64,000 bases of DNA from Pteria penguin (taxonomy: Eukaryota; Mollusca; Bivalvia; Pterioida; Pteriidae). Below, in pieces: positions 12,104 to 26,800 of the stretch; position 1 is the first letter of the stretch, and every line of letters begins with the position of its first letter. The notes beneath the pieces were generated by a model that saw only the letters and a program-made list of their open reading frames with translations, did not search any database and was not told the origin of the DNA. Where the stretch lies: contig CM068581.1 of the NCBI GenBank assembly GCA_035048485.1, positions 11,924,864-11,988,863 on the forward strand, read 5' to 3'. The translations under genes were made by a program, and so were the position numbers.

Positions 12104-15100
12104 GTATGAATGATATAAACGGACTTTTCGTCTCGCAGGGGATCAAAATGACCGTACTTCCTATGCTGAGATCTAATGGACTGATTGTCAAATACTTGGA
12201 CTTTGTCTTTTGTTGGGATTAGATTGATGTATGTCATGTACTAGGACCTGACATAATGTACATTATATCAGGTCGTGTTTCAGTCTTGTATAGGGATCTG
12301 ATTTGAGTGTACGTCCAGCTGGTGCTGGAATCTGATTTAGTGTACGTCCTTGTGTTAGAATCTGATTGAGTGTACTTCCTTCTATTGGAATCTGATTGAG
12401 TGTACGTCCTGGTGTTGGAATCTGATTGAGTGTACGTCCTTCTGTTGGAATCTGATTGAGTGTACGTCCTGGTGTTGGAATCTGATTGAGTGTACGTCCT
12501 TGTGTTGGAATCTGATTGAGTGTACGTCCTTCTGTTGGAATCTGATTGAGTGTACGTCCTGGTGTTGGAATCTGATTGAGTGTACGTCCTTGTGTTGGAA
12601 TCTGATTGAGTGTACGTCCTTCTGTTGGAATCTGATTGAGTGTACGTCCTTCTGTTGGAATCTGATTGAGTGTACGTCCTTGTGTAGCAATCTGATTGAG
12701 TGTACGTCCTTGTGTAGCAATCTGATTGAGTATACGTCCTTCGTTTGGAATCTGATTGAGTGTATGTCATGTGCCGGGATCTGATTGATCGTATGACAAG
12801 TGTCTAAATAAGTGTACGTTATGTACTGGAATCTGACTGAGTGTATAAACAGTGCTGAGATCTGACTCAATATATGCCATGTGTTGAGATTAATTTATTC
12901 TATAAATATCCTACTGTTCATTATAGAATTTAGATTGTCAGTTACCAGGCTGATACCGGATTGTAAATGGTAATGGAATGACTGCTTCTTTTTTATTACC
13001 CTGTTCATAGGTGATTGTAATGACCTCGACTTAAATCGTTTATTTCAGATGACCAATAATCATCAATTTGTGTGTTATTTTTACTTTTTTTAAGGGACAA
13101 CCATTTGATTTTAGGCGGGGGGGGAGCAGGAAGACTTTGCAAAAAAAATGTCTGGCTCAAATTTTGGGGAAAATAATCGGGCCGGCAAAAAAAAAAAAAT
13201 AACAATAAATAAATAAGAAAAGAAAAAAAAAATAATAATCCGGCTCTGAAATTGGGCAAAAAAATATTCAGGCCGGTGAAAAGTCTTCCTGCTCCCCCCC
13301 CCCCCTTTCCCAGAAAAATTAAATGGTTGCTCCCTAAGTACTTCTTCTCTAAATGTCTGACAGCTTTTGGTGATTCTGTGAGGTTTTTTCTGATGTCGGA
13401 CCGAAATCTTGTTGTGTTTGATATTTGATTAAACGGTGTTTGTACTGACATTTGATTGTGGTGCAAAGTTCTGTCGTCAGATGTGACAGCAGATTGTACA
13501 TAATTGTAACTTATAATGTGTATTTCAGATGTCAGGCTGGTACCGGATTGTGCATGGTAGATAAGGCCCACAGAAACCAATGCCAGGCGTGTAGATTGAA
13601 GAAATGTATTCAGATGGGGATGAATAAGGATGGTATGCTACCGAAACACAATTCTCTGTCTTAAGTCTTTTGGTTGATATTTTACTTGGTTATAGTATCA
13701 CTGCTAGGTACATGTATAAGTTACTTCCGACTGTCTTCAGACATTTGGTTGATACTTTGTTTGGTTATAGTATCACTGCTAAGGATAAATAAATCCCGAC
13801 TGTCTTCAGTCACTTTGTTGATACCTTGTTTTGGTTATAGTATCACAGCTAAGGATAAATAAATCCCGACTGTCTTCAGTCACTTGGTTGATACTTTGTT
13901 TTGGTTATAGTATTACTATTAGGTATGAATTACTCCCGACTGTCTTCAGTCACTCGGTTGATACTTTGTTTTGGTTATAGTATTACTGTTAGGTATGAAT
14001 TACTACCGACTGTCTTCAGTCACTTGGTTGATACTGTTTTGGTTATAGTATCACTGTTAGGTATGAATTACACCCGACTGTCTTCAGTCACTTGGTTGAT
14101 ACTTTGTTTTGGTTATAGTATCACTGTTAGGTATGAATTACTCCCGACTGTCTTCAGTCACTTGGTTGATACTTTGTTTTGGTTAAAGTATCACTGTTAG
14201 GTATGAATTACTCCCGACTGTCTTCAGTCACTTGGTTGATACTTTGTTTTGGTTATAATATCACTGTTAGGTATAAATTACTACCGGCTGTCTTCAATCA
14301 CTTGGTTGATACTTTGTTTTGGTTATAGTATCACTGTTAGGTATAAATTACACCCGACTGTCTTCAGTCACCTGGTTGATACTCTGTTTGCTTATACTAC
14401 CACTGCTAAATGAATTACTCCTGACTGTCTTCAGTCACTTGGTTGATACTGTTTTGGTTATAGTATCACTGTTAGGTATGAATTACTCCCGACTGTCTTC
14501 AGTCACTTGGTTGATACTTTGTTTTGGTTATAGTATCACTGTAAGGTATGAATTACACCCGACTGTCTTCAGTCACTTGGTTGATACTTTGTTTTGGGTT
14601 ATAGTATCACTGTTAGGTATGAATTACTCCCGACTGTCTTCGGTCACTTGGTTGTTACTTTGTTTTGGTTATAGTATCACTGTTAGGTATGAATTACACC
14701 CGACTGTCTTCAGTCACTTGGTTGATACTTTGTTTTGGTTATAGTATCACTGTTAGGTATGAATTACTCCCGACTGTCTTCAGTCACTTGGTTGATACTT
14801 TGTTTTGGTTAAAGTATCACTGTTAGGTATGAATTACTCCCTACTGTCTTCAGTCACTTGGTTGATACTTTGTTTTGGTTATAATATCACTGTTAGGTAT
14901 AAATTACTACCGGCTGTCTTCAATCACTTGGTTGATACTTTGTTTTGGTTATAGTATCACTGTTAGGTATAAATTACTACCGGCTGTTTTCAGTCACTTA
15001 GTTGATACTCTGTTTGCTTATAGTATCACTGCTAAATATAAATTACACCCGACTGTCTTCAGTCACTTGGTTGATACTTTGTTTTGGTTATAGTATCACT

Positions 15101-18100
15101 GTAAGGTATGAATTACTCCCGACTGTCTTCAGTCACTTGGTTGATACTTTGTTTTGGGTTATAGTATCACTGTTAGGTATGAATTACTCCCGACTGTCTT
15201 CAGTCACTTGGTTGATACTTTGTTTTGGTTATAGTATCACTGTTAGGTATGAATTACTCCTGACTGTCTTCAGTCACTTGGTTGATACTGTTTTGGTTAT
15301 AGTATCACTGTTAGGTATGAATTACTCCCGACTGTCTTCAGTCACTTGGTTGATACTTTGTTTTGGTTATAGTATCACTGTAAGGTATGAATTACACCCG
15401 ACTGTCTTCAGTCACTTGGTTGATACTTTGTTTTGGGTTATAGTATTACTGTTAGGTATGAATTACTCCCGACTGTCTTCAGTCACTTGGTTGATACTTT
15501 GTTTTGGTTATAGTATCACTGTTAGGTATGAATTACACCCGACTGTCTTCAGTCACTTGGTTGATACTTTGTTTTGGGTTATAGTATCACTGTTAGGTAT
15601 AAATTACACCCGACTGTCATCAGTCACCTGGTTGATACTTTGTTTTGGTTATAGTATCACTGTTAGGTATAAATTACTCCTGACTGTTTTTAGTCACTTG
15701 GTTGATACTTTGTTTTGGTTATAGTATCACTGTTAGGTATAAATTACTCCCGACTGTCTTCAGTCACTTGGTTGATACTTTGTTTTGGTTATAGTATCAC
15801 TGTAAGGTATGAATTACACCCGACTGTCTTCAGTCACTTGGTTGATACTTTGTTTTGGGTTATAGTATCACTGTTAGGTATGAATTACTCCCGACTGTCT
15901 TCAGTCACTTGGTTGATACTTTGTTTTGGTTATAGTATCACTGTTAGGTATGAATTACACCCGACTGTCTTCAGTCACTTGGTTGATACTTTTTTTTGGG
16001 TTATAGTATCACTGTTAGGTATGAATTACTCCCGACTGTCTTCAGTCACTTGGTTGATACTGTTTTGGTTATAGTATCACTGTTAGGTATGAATTACACC
16101 CGACTGTCTTCAGTCACTTGGTTGATACTTTGTTTTGGTTATAATATCACTGTTAGGTATGAATTACTCCCGACTGTCTTCAGTCACTTGGTTGATACTT
16201 TGTTTTGGTTATAGTATCACTGTAAGGTATGAATTACACCCGACTGTCTTCAGTCACTTGGTTGATACTTTGTTTTGGTTATAGTATCACTGTTAGGTAT
16301 GAATTACTCCCGACTGTCTTCAGTCACTTGGTTGATACTTTGTTTTGGTTATAGTATCACTGTTAAGTATGAATTACTCCTGACTTTCTTCAGTCACTTG
16401 GTTGATACTGTTTTGGTTATAGTATCACTGTTAGGTATGAATTACTGCCGACTGTCTTCAGTCACTTGGTTGATACTTTGTTTTGGTTATAGTATCACTG
16501 TAAGGTATGAATTACACCCGACTGTCTTCAGTCACTTGGTTGATACTTTGTTTTGGGTTATAGTATTACTGTTAGGTATGAATTACTCCCGACTGTCTTC
16601 AGTCACTTGGTTGATACTTTGTTTTGGTTATAGTATCACTGTAAGGTATGAATTACACCCGACTGTCTTCAGTCACTTGGTTGATACTTTGTTTTGGGTT
16701 ATAGTATCACTGTTAGGTATGAATTACTCCCGACTGTCTTCAGTCACTTGGTTGATACTTTGTTTTGGTTATAGTATCACTGTTAGGTATGAATTACACC
16801 CGACTGTCTTCAGTCACTTGGTTGATACTTTGTTTTGGGTTATAGTATCACTGTTAGGTATGAATTACTCCCGACTGTCTTCAGTCACTTGGTTGATACT
16901 TTGTTTTGGTTAAAGTATCACTGTTAGGTATGAATTACTCCCGACTGTCTTCAGTCACTTGGTTGATACTTTGTTTTGGTTATAATATCACTGTTAGGTA
17001 TAAATTACTACCGGCTGTCTTCAATCACTTGGTTGATACTTTGTTTTGGTTATAGTATCACTGTTAGGTATAAATTACTACCGGCTGTTTTCAGTCACTT
17101 AGTTGATACTCTGTTTGCTTATAGTATCACTGCTAAATATAAATTACACCCGACTGTCTTCCGTCACTTGGTTAATACTTTGTTTTGGTTATAGTATCAC
17201 TGTTAGGTATAAATTACACCCGACTGTCATCAGTCACCTGGTTGATACTTTGTTTTGGTTATAGTATCACTGCTAAATATTAATTACTCCTGACTGTTTT
17301 TAGTCACTTGGTTGATACTTTGTTTTGGTTATAGTATCACTGTTAGGTATAAATTACTCCCGACTGTCTTCAGTCACCTGGTTGATACTTTGTTTTGGTT
17401 ATAGTATCACTGTAAGGTATGAATTACACCCGACTGTCTTCAGTCACTTGGTTGATACTTTGTTTTGGGTTATAGTATCACTGTTAGGTATGAATTACTC
17501 CCGACTGTCTTCAGTCACTTGGTTGATACTTTGTTTTGGTTATAGTATCACTGTTAGGTATGAATTACACCCGACTGTCTTCAGTCACTTGGTTGATACT
17601 TTTTTTGGGTTATAGTATCACTGTTAGGTATGAATTACTCCCGACTGTCTTCAGTCACTTGGTTGATACTTTGTTTTGGGTTATAGTATCACTGTTAGGT
17701 ATGAATTACTCCCGACTGTCTTCAGTCACTTGGTTGATACTTTGTTTTGGTTATAATATCACTGTTAGGTATGAATTACTCCCGACTGTCTTCAGTCACT
17801 TGGTTGATACTTTGTTTTGGGTTATAGTATCACTGTTAGGTATGAATTACTCCCGACTGTCTTCAGTCACTTGGTTGATACTTTGTTTTGGTTATAGTAT
17901 CACTGTTAAGTATGAATTACTCCTGACTTTCTTCAGTCACTTGGTTGATACTGTTTTGGTTATAGTATCACTGTTAGGTATGAATTACTCCCGACTGTCT
18001 TCAGTCACTTGGTTGATACTTTGTTTTGGTTATAGTATCACTGTAAGGTATGAATTACACTCCGACTGTCTTCAGTCACTTGGTTGATACTTTGTTTTGG

Positions 18101-21100
18101 TTATAGTATTACTGTTAGGTATGATTTACTCCCGTCTGTCTTCAGTCACTTGGTTGATACTTTGTTTTGGTTATAGTATCACTGTTAGGTATGAATTACA
18201 CCCGACTGTCTTCAGTCACTTGGTTGATACTTTGTTTTGGGTTATAGTATCACTGTTAGGTATGAATTACTCCCGACTGTCTTCAGTCACTTGGTTGATA
18301 CTGTTTTGGTTATAGTATCACTGTTAGGTATGAATTACACCCGACTGTCTTCAGTCACTTGGTTGATACTTTGTTTTGGTTATAGTATCACTGTTAGGTA
18401 TGAATTACTCCTGACTGTCTTCAGTCACTTGGTTGATACTGTTTTGGTTATAGTATCACTGTTAGGTATAAATTACTCCCGACTGTCTTCAGTCACTTGG
18501 TTGATACTTTGTTTTGGTTATAATATCACTGTTAGGTATAAATTACTACCGGCTGTCTTCAATCACTTGGTTGATACTTTGTTTTGGTTATAGTATCACT
18601 GTTAGGTATAAATTACTACCGGCTGTTTTCAGTCACTTAGTTGATACTCTGTTTGCTTATAGTATCACTGCTAAATATAAATTACACCCGACTGTCTTCC
18701 GTCACTTGGTTAATACTTTGTTTTGGTTATAGTATCACTGTTAGGTATAAATTACACCCGACTGTCTTCAGTCACCTGGTTGATACTTTGTTTTGGTTAT
18801 AGTATCACTGTTAGGTATAAATTACTCCTGACTGTTTTTAATCACTTGGTTGATACTTTGTTTTGGTTATAGTATCACTGTTAGGTATAAATTACTCCCG
18901 ACTGTCTTCAGTCACCTGGTTGATACTTTGTTTTGGTTATAGTATCACTGTAAGGTATGAATTACACCCGACTGTCTTCAGTCACCTGGTTGATACTTTG
19001 TTTTGGTTATAGTATCACTGTAAGGTATGAATTACACCCGACTGTCTTCAGTCACTTGGTTGATACTTTGTTTTGGGTTATAGTATCACTGTTAGGTATG
19101 AATTACTCCCGACTGTCTTCAGTCACTTGGTTGATACTTTGTTTTGGTTATAGTATCACTGTTAGGTATGAATTACACCCGACTGTCTTCAGTCACTTGG
19201 TTGATACTTTTTTTTTGGGTCATAGTATCACTGTTAGGTATGAATTACTCCCGACTGTCTTCAGTCACTTGGTTGATACTGTTTTGGTTATAGTATCACT
19301 GTTAGGTATGAATTACACCCGACTGTCTTCAGTCACTTGGTTGATACTTTGTTTTGGTTATAATATCACTGTTAGGTATGAATTACTCCCGACTGTCTTC
19401 AGTCACTTGGTTGATACTTTGTTTTGGTTATAGTATCACTGTTAGGTATGAATCACTCCCGACTGTCTTCAGTCACTTGGTTGATACTTTGTTTTGGTTA
19501 TAATATCACTGTTAGGTATAAATTACTACCGGCTGTCTTCAATCACTTGGTTGATACTTTGTTTTGGTTATAGTATCACTGTTAGGTATAAATTACTACC
19601 GGCTGTCTTCAGTCACTTATTTGATACTCTGTTTGCTTATAGTATCACTGCTAAATATAAATTACACCCGACTGTCTTCAGTCACTTGGTTGATACTTTG
19701 TTTTGGTTATAGTATCACTGTTAGGTATAAATTACTCCCGGCTGTCTTCAGTCACTGGGTTGATACTTTGTTTTGGTTATAGTATCACTGTTAGGTATAA
19801 ATTACTCCTGACTGTTTTTAGTCACTTGGTTGATACTTTGTTTTGGTTATAGTATCACTGTTAGGTATAAATTACTCCCGACTGTCTTCAGTCACCTGGT
19901 TGATACTTTGTTTTGGTTATAGTATCACTGTTAGGTATAAATTACTCCTGACTGTTTTTAGTCACTTGGTTGATACTTTGTTTTGGTTTACAGTATCACT
20001 GTTAGGTATGAATTACACCCGACTGTCTTCAGTCACCTGGTTGATACTTTGTTTTGGTTATAGTATCACTGTTAGGTATGAATTACACCCGACTGTCTTC
20101 AGTCACTTTGTTGATACCTTGTTTTGGTTATAGTATCGCTGTTAGGTATGAATTTCTCCCGACTGTCTTCAGTCACTTGGTTGATACTTTGTTTTGGTTA
20201 TAGTATCGCTGTTAGGTATGAATTACTCCCGGCTGTCTTCAGTCACCTATTTGATACTTTTTAAATTCGTTCTGGGGGATCGATTTCTTGCAGTTTCTTG
20301 AATAAGACTTGTATCACATACATGTATAATCTCTCATATTAAAGGCACACCAAACACAATCGGTATTAGTGGCGGATTGAGAGGGGGCGCCCCTTTGGCC
20401 ACATATTTACTCGTAAAAATCCAGATTTAGCACCAAAATTGGCTAAGTCGTTTGGCTTATACACATGTGGGTCCCCCTATTTAGAATGATCCGCCACTGG
20501 GTATTATAAAAGATAAATATATCAAATACGGATATCTTAAGTGTAGTTATGTAATTTATGATATCAAAATTCAAGTACAGCTAATATAGCATGACGTAGG
20601 GTATCACCTTTTGACGGTGGCCAAGGCTTCCTTTCTTTTATATATAGTTTGGTTTTGTTAAGAAAGTATAGTCTACGCGTTAAGAAGGGTAAAATGGATA
20701 ATTTGAGATGATCAACCCCAGGAATAAGAAGTTATTACTTGGTTAAAGCCATGCTTTTCTGATTCCATTTAGCGGTACAGAATGAACGTCAACCAAGAAA
20801 TACCGCACAAGTTCGCCAAGATCAGCTGAATTCCGAGATCGAGCATCCCTTTCTACAAAGCCACGCTACTGTATCAGCAACACATCCTGCATTCAGTCCT
20901 GGAAACAGTAACAGGTTCATGTCTGGGATGATGCCTTCAGAGGCCTATACGAAACACGAACAAGAAGACGCAAATAACCGTGAGTATTAGTACCCGTGTA
21001 CTTTTTTAAACGGCAAAACAAAGAGACCTGTATTTTCCGTTTACTACAATTCTCTGAAATTTACAAATACTTCAGATGATTTATATGTCTGTATGTATTT

Positions 21101-23836
21101 ATATAAATAACATTTATTCTTAGTGCATGAGGAGAATATCGATGTTACCAGTGTAGAGCAGGATCGTCCATTTCCGACTACCACTAGGCAGTACCCGGAA
21201 CCGTTCCTTTACAGTCCTGGACAGGAGACCATGTATGAATGTTCCGCAAGACTTCTTTTTGTCGCTGTTAGATGGGCCAAAAATTTACCATCTTTTGCAA
21301 ATCTACCATTTCGAGATCAGGTTAGAGAATGTTATCTTAATGTTATCCTAAGAATGAGATCAGGGTAGAGAATAGTATCATATGAATGAGATCAGGTAAG
21401 ACAATGGTATCGTAAGAATGAGATCAGGGTAGAGAATGGTATCGTAAGAATGAGATCAGGGTAGAGAATGGTATTGTATGAATGAGATCAGGTAAGAGAA
21501 TGGTATCGTAAAAATGAGATTAGAGTAGGGAATGGTATTGTATGGATGAGATCAAGCAAGAGAATGGTATCGTAAGAATGAGATTAGAGTAGAGAATGCC
21601 AATGATATTGTATGCATATATAAAGTAAGAGAATGGAATCGTAAGAATAGATCAGGGTAGAGAATGGTATCGTAAGAATGAGATCAGGGTAAAAAAATGG
21701 TATTGTATGAAATAGATCAAGTAAGAGAATGGTATCGTAAGAATGAGATCAGGGTAGAGAATGGTATCGTAAGAATGAGATCAGGGTAAAAAATAGTATT
21801 GTATGAATGAGATCAAATAAGAGAATGGTATCGTAAGAATGAGATTAGAGTAGAGAATGGTATCGTAAGAATGAGATCAGATAAGAGAATGTTATCCTAA
21901 GAATGAAATCAGGGTAGAGAATGGTATCGTAAAAATGAGATCAGATAAGACAATGGTATTGTATATATGAAATAAGATAAGAGAATGGAATCGTAAGAAT
22001 AGATCAGGGTGGAGAATGGTATCGTTAGAATGAGATCAGGGTAGAAAAATGGTTTTGTAAGAAAGAGATCAGGGTAGAGAATGGTATCGTAAGAATGAGA
22101 TCAGGGTAGAGAAGGGTATCGTAAGAATGAGACCATGGTAGAGAATGGTACTGTATGAATGAGATCAGGTAAGAGAATGGTATTGTAAGAATGAGATCAG
22201 TAGAGAATGGTATTGTATGATTAAGATCAGGGTAGGAGAATGGTATCGTAAGAATGAGATCAGATAAGAGAATGGCATCCTAAGAACGAGATCAGATCAG
22301 GTAAGAGAATGGCATTGTATGAATGAGATCAGGTAAGAGAATGGCATCCTAAGAACGAGATCAGATCAGGTAAGAGAATGGCATTGTATGAATGAGATCA
22401 GGTAAGAGAATGGTATCGTAAGGATGAGATCAGGTAAGAGAATGGTATCGTATGAACGAGATCAGGTATATGACTTATATTTTTTTCAATTTCATTTACA
22501 GGTCATTCTCCTGGAGGAGGCGTGGAGTGAATTATTCCTTCTTTGTGCTATACAGTGGTCGATGCCATTAGAGTGTTCTCCTCTGCTGGCACCGTATGAC
22601 CATGCGCAGTCACATATACAGAATGGCAAAACCGGAAATGAGTTTCCAGATATTAGGATTCTGCATGATGTATTCAATCGGTTCAAACATGTACAAGTTG
22701 ATCCGGCAGAATTTGCTTGCCTGAAAGCCATTGCATTATTTAAACCAGGTATGGTCCGTTTACATTATTTTTGTCTTTTTATTGATACCAATTTAATTCT
22801 TTTAATGACATTTTCTGTAGTTTCTGGGGAAAGTTTGCAAATATCTCATTTTTACATCGTTTATATAAAAAACCTTTAAAAAATTACATGATTTTTAAAC
22901 ATTATGTTCCCCATTGTCGTATAGCGATCCCGGAGCGTGGTTTTACGACAATGTATGTTCCGATGGAAAAATGTGCTTCTTGAAATATTGGGCGTGTCTT
23001 TCCGTATACTTTCTTTTATAACAGAAAGTATTTATGATGTAATATTGACTTAGCATTACAATTTTTGTTACTTTAGAATGGTAAGGTACGCCCCCTTCTC
23101 TTTCCTTACGTTATTGATTGATTTGTTTGACGTCACAACACGATTATTTCACGTATATGGTGACGGCATCTGCCTGAAGCATTGCAGACAAATTGCAACG
23201 GATCCGATCCACCCACAGCGTTTTCTGTCTCATCCGAAAGACATAACACCGATGCACCCATAGTGGGAGTCGAACTCGAGACCTTTCGGTTATGAGCCGA
23301 ACATTTCATCCACTGAGCTACTTCGGCTTTTTCGATAGATAGATAGATAGATAGATAGATTATACAAAGAGACAGGGTAAGATGAAGACTTTAGGAAGTG
23401 TCCAAACATAAAGTATCAAAAATAATATTTTAGGTATATCACCGCTGAGCCAGAGTGCCTCTTTAAGACACAATTTACTTTGCCATGTTTGATTTCCAGA
23501 AGCTCGCGGTCTCAAAGACCCACAACAGGTTGAGAACCTTCAAGACCAAGCACAGGTCATGTTAGGTCAACATATCCGGGCACATCACCCAGCACAACCC
23601 ACTAGGTAAGATTTACATCGCTGAATCTAAGACTGTTTAGTGTTAAAGGGCAGCATTGAAAAGTATGGTTTAGGGGTTTCTTTGTTTTTCATTCATGATT
23701 CACCGACATTTTAAAGAAGTCATAAATGGCGATGGCTATTGATAACTGATGGAAGAAACCAATCTGAAGTGAAAACAAAGAGCACTGGACTAAAATCTGC
23801 AAATTGCCCAAAACAGTGACGGAATCCAAACTTAAG

Positions 23837-23883
<47 letters not shown>

Positions 23884-26800
23884 ATTGATTTTGATTCAGC
23901 AAAACAGTACAAAATTCTCAGGATTAGAATTGATCTCACTTTATTAGTCCTACTTGACAATGCCCTATCATTATTTCATGTTACTAGTATTTCGGTCATT
24001 TAGTATTTTTCCTAAAGTGTCATTTTGACAACAATCGACATTTTTCTGCATTCAGTTGTTAACTTGGCTAATAATGTTTCATTAGATGTTAATAAGCAAT
24101 ACGTGGCGGTCTTTCGTTGCATTACAATCTATGGCCGAATTGTTATGTTGAATTTATCTTTAAAAAGACAATCCTCTTTCCGAATTATTTATCGGTCAGG
24201 GGTAATTTAGTGGTACGAGTAATAAGAAAATTTCTACATCTCGACCTTCTCAATTATTTGTCAACGTCTAAGATTTGACACGGTCCTTGTTAAACAAAAT
24301 CTGATCTCAAATCGTCACAAATTTATATTCAGTAGCTTCTTAATAATATGGTTAAATGACTTTAAACGATTTTTAATACGTACTGAGGCCTACATATATA
24401 ATGCCATATATATTTAGAGTGCAATATAATCATTCAATATAAAATGTTGTTAGTTGTAACTATAATAACACTGAATCCTTCACATATAACTTTCGCTCAC
24501 TATATTTAGTTCGATTTGTTTTGGGGTTTTTTTTAATCTGAGAGTGCCGTGGATCACACGACTTATATGCAGTCATGTGATTCGGGGCTATTTTTTGACG
24601 TTGGCAGGGAGTGCAAGGACCGTAACTCTGCGATAAGATAAATACTAAACAATGATGCCGCTCGTCAACTTTAGCTTGTTTGAAATACATAGTTTATTAT
24701 ATCATGAAGACATTATAATTTCATCCATGAAAAAAAAAAAAACAATTAACGAAGCGGAAATTACGGTACTGAAAATAATAACGGGACATGTATAAGGGAC
24801 GATGCAGTATCTATCACCAAGGTGGGACCAGTGCATTTGAAAATTCGATATAAAAACCCCCATATCTCATGCATAATTCAATCAAAACAGAGGCCCAAGT
24901 GGCCCTGAGCACAGTTTGCCTATTCACAAGCAAATGACCGTTTAACTTTGGTAAAAGTCTTTGAGTACTTATTTCTGTAATGTTTTGTGAAATTCTGTGC
25001 AGTTGTAGCTGAAAAGAAGTTAAAAATGTGTCAGCCAGTCAAAAGCCCTCGTGAGTCATCCTGGATGACAGATCAAATCAAAATCAAAAAATAAAAATTT
25101 GGTAGAGGATCCTGAGTACTTACTTTCTATAAGATTTTGTGAAATTCTGTGGAGCGGTTCATGAAAATAAGTTGAAAAATATGTCAGCCAATCATAGCTC
25201 TTTGCGGTTATCTTGAAAGACAGATTGGGTCAAAAGATACTATTCGGTAATTTTGGTGATAGGTACTTTGTGTAGCAGTTGCTGAAAAGAAGTCAAAAAT
25301 GTGTCAGACAATTAAAGCCCTTGGCAGCCATCTTGGGTATTTGATCTGGTTTAAAGATACAATTTTGGTAGAGAACCTTGAGTACTTACTTTCTGTTGGG
25401 GTTGGTGATATTCTCTGCAGCGGTTGCAGAGAAGATGAAAATGTATCATTCAACCAGAGCCCATGGCGGACATCTTAGATTATGGATCTGGTTGAAAAAC
25501 ACAAATGTGGTAGAGGACTTTCATTACTTACTTTTTAAGCCCTGGTGAAATTTTATGAAGCGGTTGTGAAGAAAAAGTAAAAAATGTGTCAACCAATCAC
25601 AGCCCTTGGCAGCCATCCTGGATTACAGATTGGGTCGAAAATCACAAATTTGTTAGAGGACCTTGAATACTTCTTGTAAGGTCTAGTTATATTCTGTGCA
25701 GCGGTTTTGGAGAAAAAGGTGGAAAATGTTTCAACAAATCAGAGCCCATGGCGGCCATCTTGGATAACATAATGGGTCGAAAAACGCAAACTTGGTAGAG
25801 GACCTTGAGTACTTGCTTCCTGTAAGGTTTGGTGAAATTCTGTGAAGCGGTTGCCGAGGAGAAGTCGAATGTGTGAAAAGTTTACGCCGGACGACGGACG
25901 GCGCACTGTGACAATAGCTCACTTGAGCCCTCGGCTCAGGTAAGCTAAAAAGTAATTGTCATGTTTAACGTCTGGGTGAAAACTATTAAATACCCCACCA
26001 ATTATTACAATGTTTGGTTTACTCTTCAAAAAGTATTGTAAATACATAAATTTTCATACAGAGTCAGTCACTGAAGGATCCTTATGATACTAATAACAAG
26101 ACTGTTTAAATGGACATGCCTTGCCCGGAAAGTATTGGTATGTGAATTTGTAACTCTTACCAGATGAAAAGATAGACAACTGCTGGACAAAGTGGTGCTT
26201 TATATGTGTGTTGTATTGTAGGTGACACAATAAATCATTTTATATTTCATAGTCTCTATGGTTGTTCATATTATGGGGACCTCCGCCACACAAGCATGTA
26301 TATGCATGGATAAAGATTTTGAGGGGTACAAAATATACATGAAGTTCAATTATGTTGAACATACCATGCTCTATAAACACCGAAACGACGACAAAAAGTA
26401 ACTGATAATACATACTGTATAAAATACAGGATGTTTGTCAGTTAAGGATTAAACTATAAAAAGACTCACTAAACTTTAAGGATATTAAGACATTAATCTC
26501 GATACACAGTAGTTGATTGTGACCACGTGCAATGTATGGTCTTTGCTTAAGCTTTACATGTGAAGTGAGTGCATTACTAGCCCAAATCCCCTCTCGTCCC
26601 TTTTTCCCAAGAGAGGAAATAGATGAGATTTGGCTTAGCAATGCACTCACTTACCTAAAACAGCACGAGGGGAGAAGTAGTTATTGGCTAGGGTTTTAGC
26701 TAACATACAATTTGTTGAACCCTCAAACAAAATGTTCAACAATATTTCAGGTAAAAACTGGTGGAACATAATCATCCAGTCTTGATTTCATTGAAGTTTT

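Noticed and set aside
12234..12870. 178- and 162-codon minus-strand frames of [10 protein letters not shown] type
   Set aside because: Artefact of the 30-bp array inside an intron of the plus-strand receptor gene.
13674..20133. Many open frames of 60 to 240 codons reading [20 protein letters not shown] repeatedly
   Set aside because: They are translations of the 70-bp intronic satellite, switch frame at every indel and have no splice or start context.
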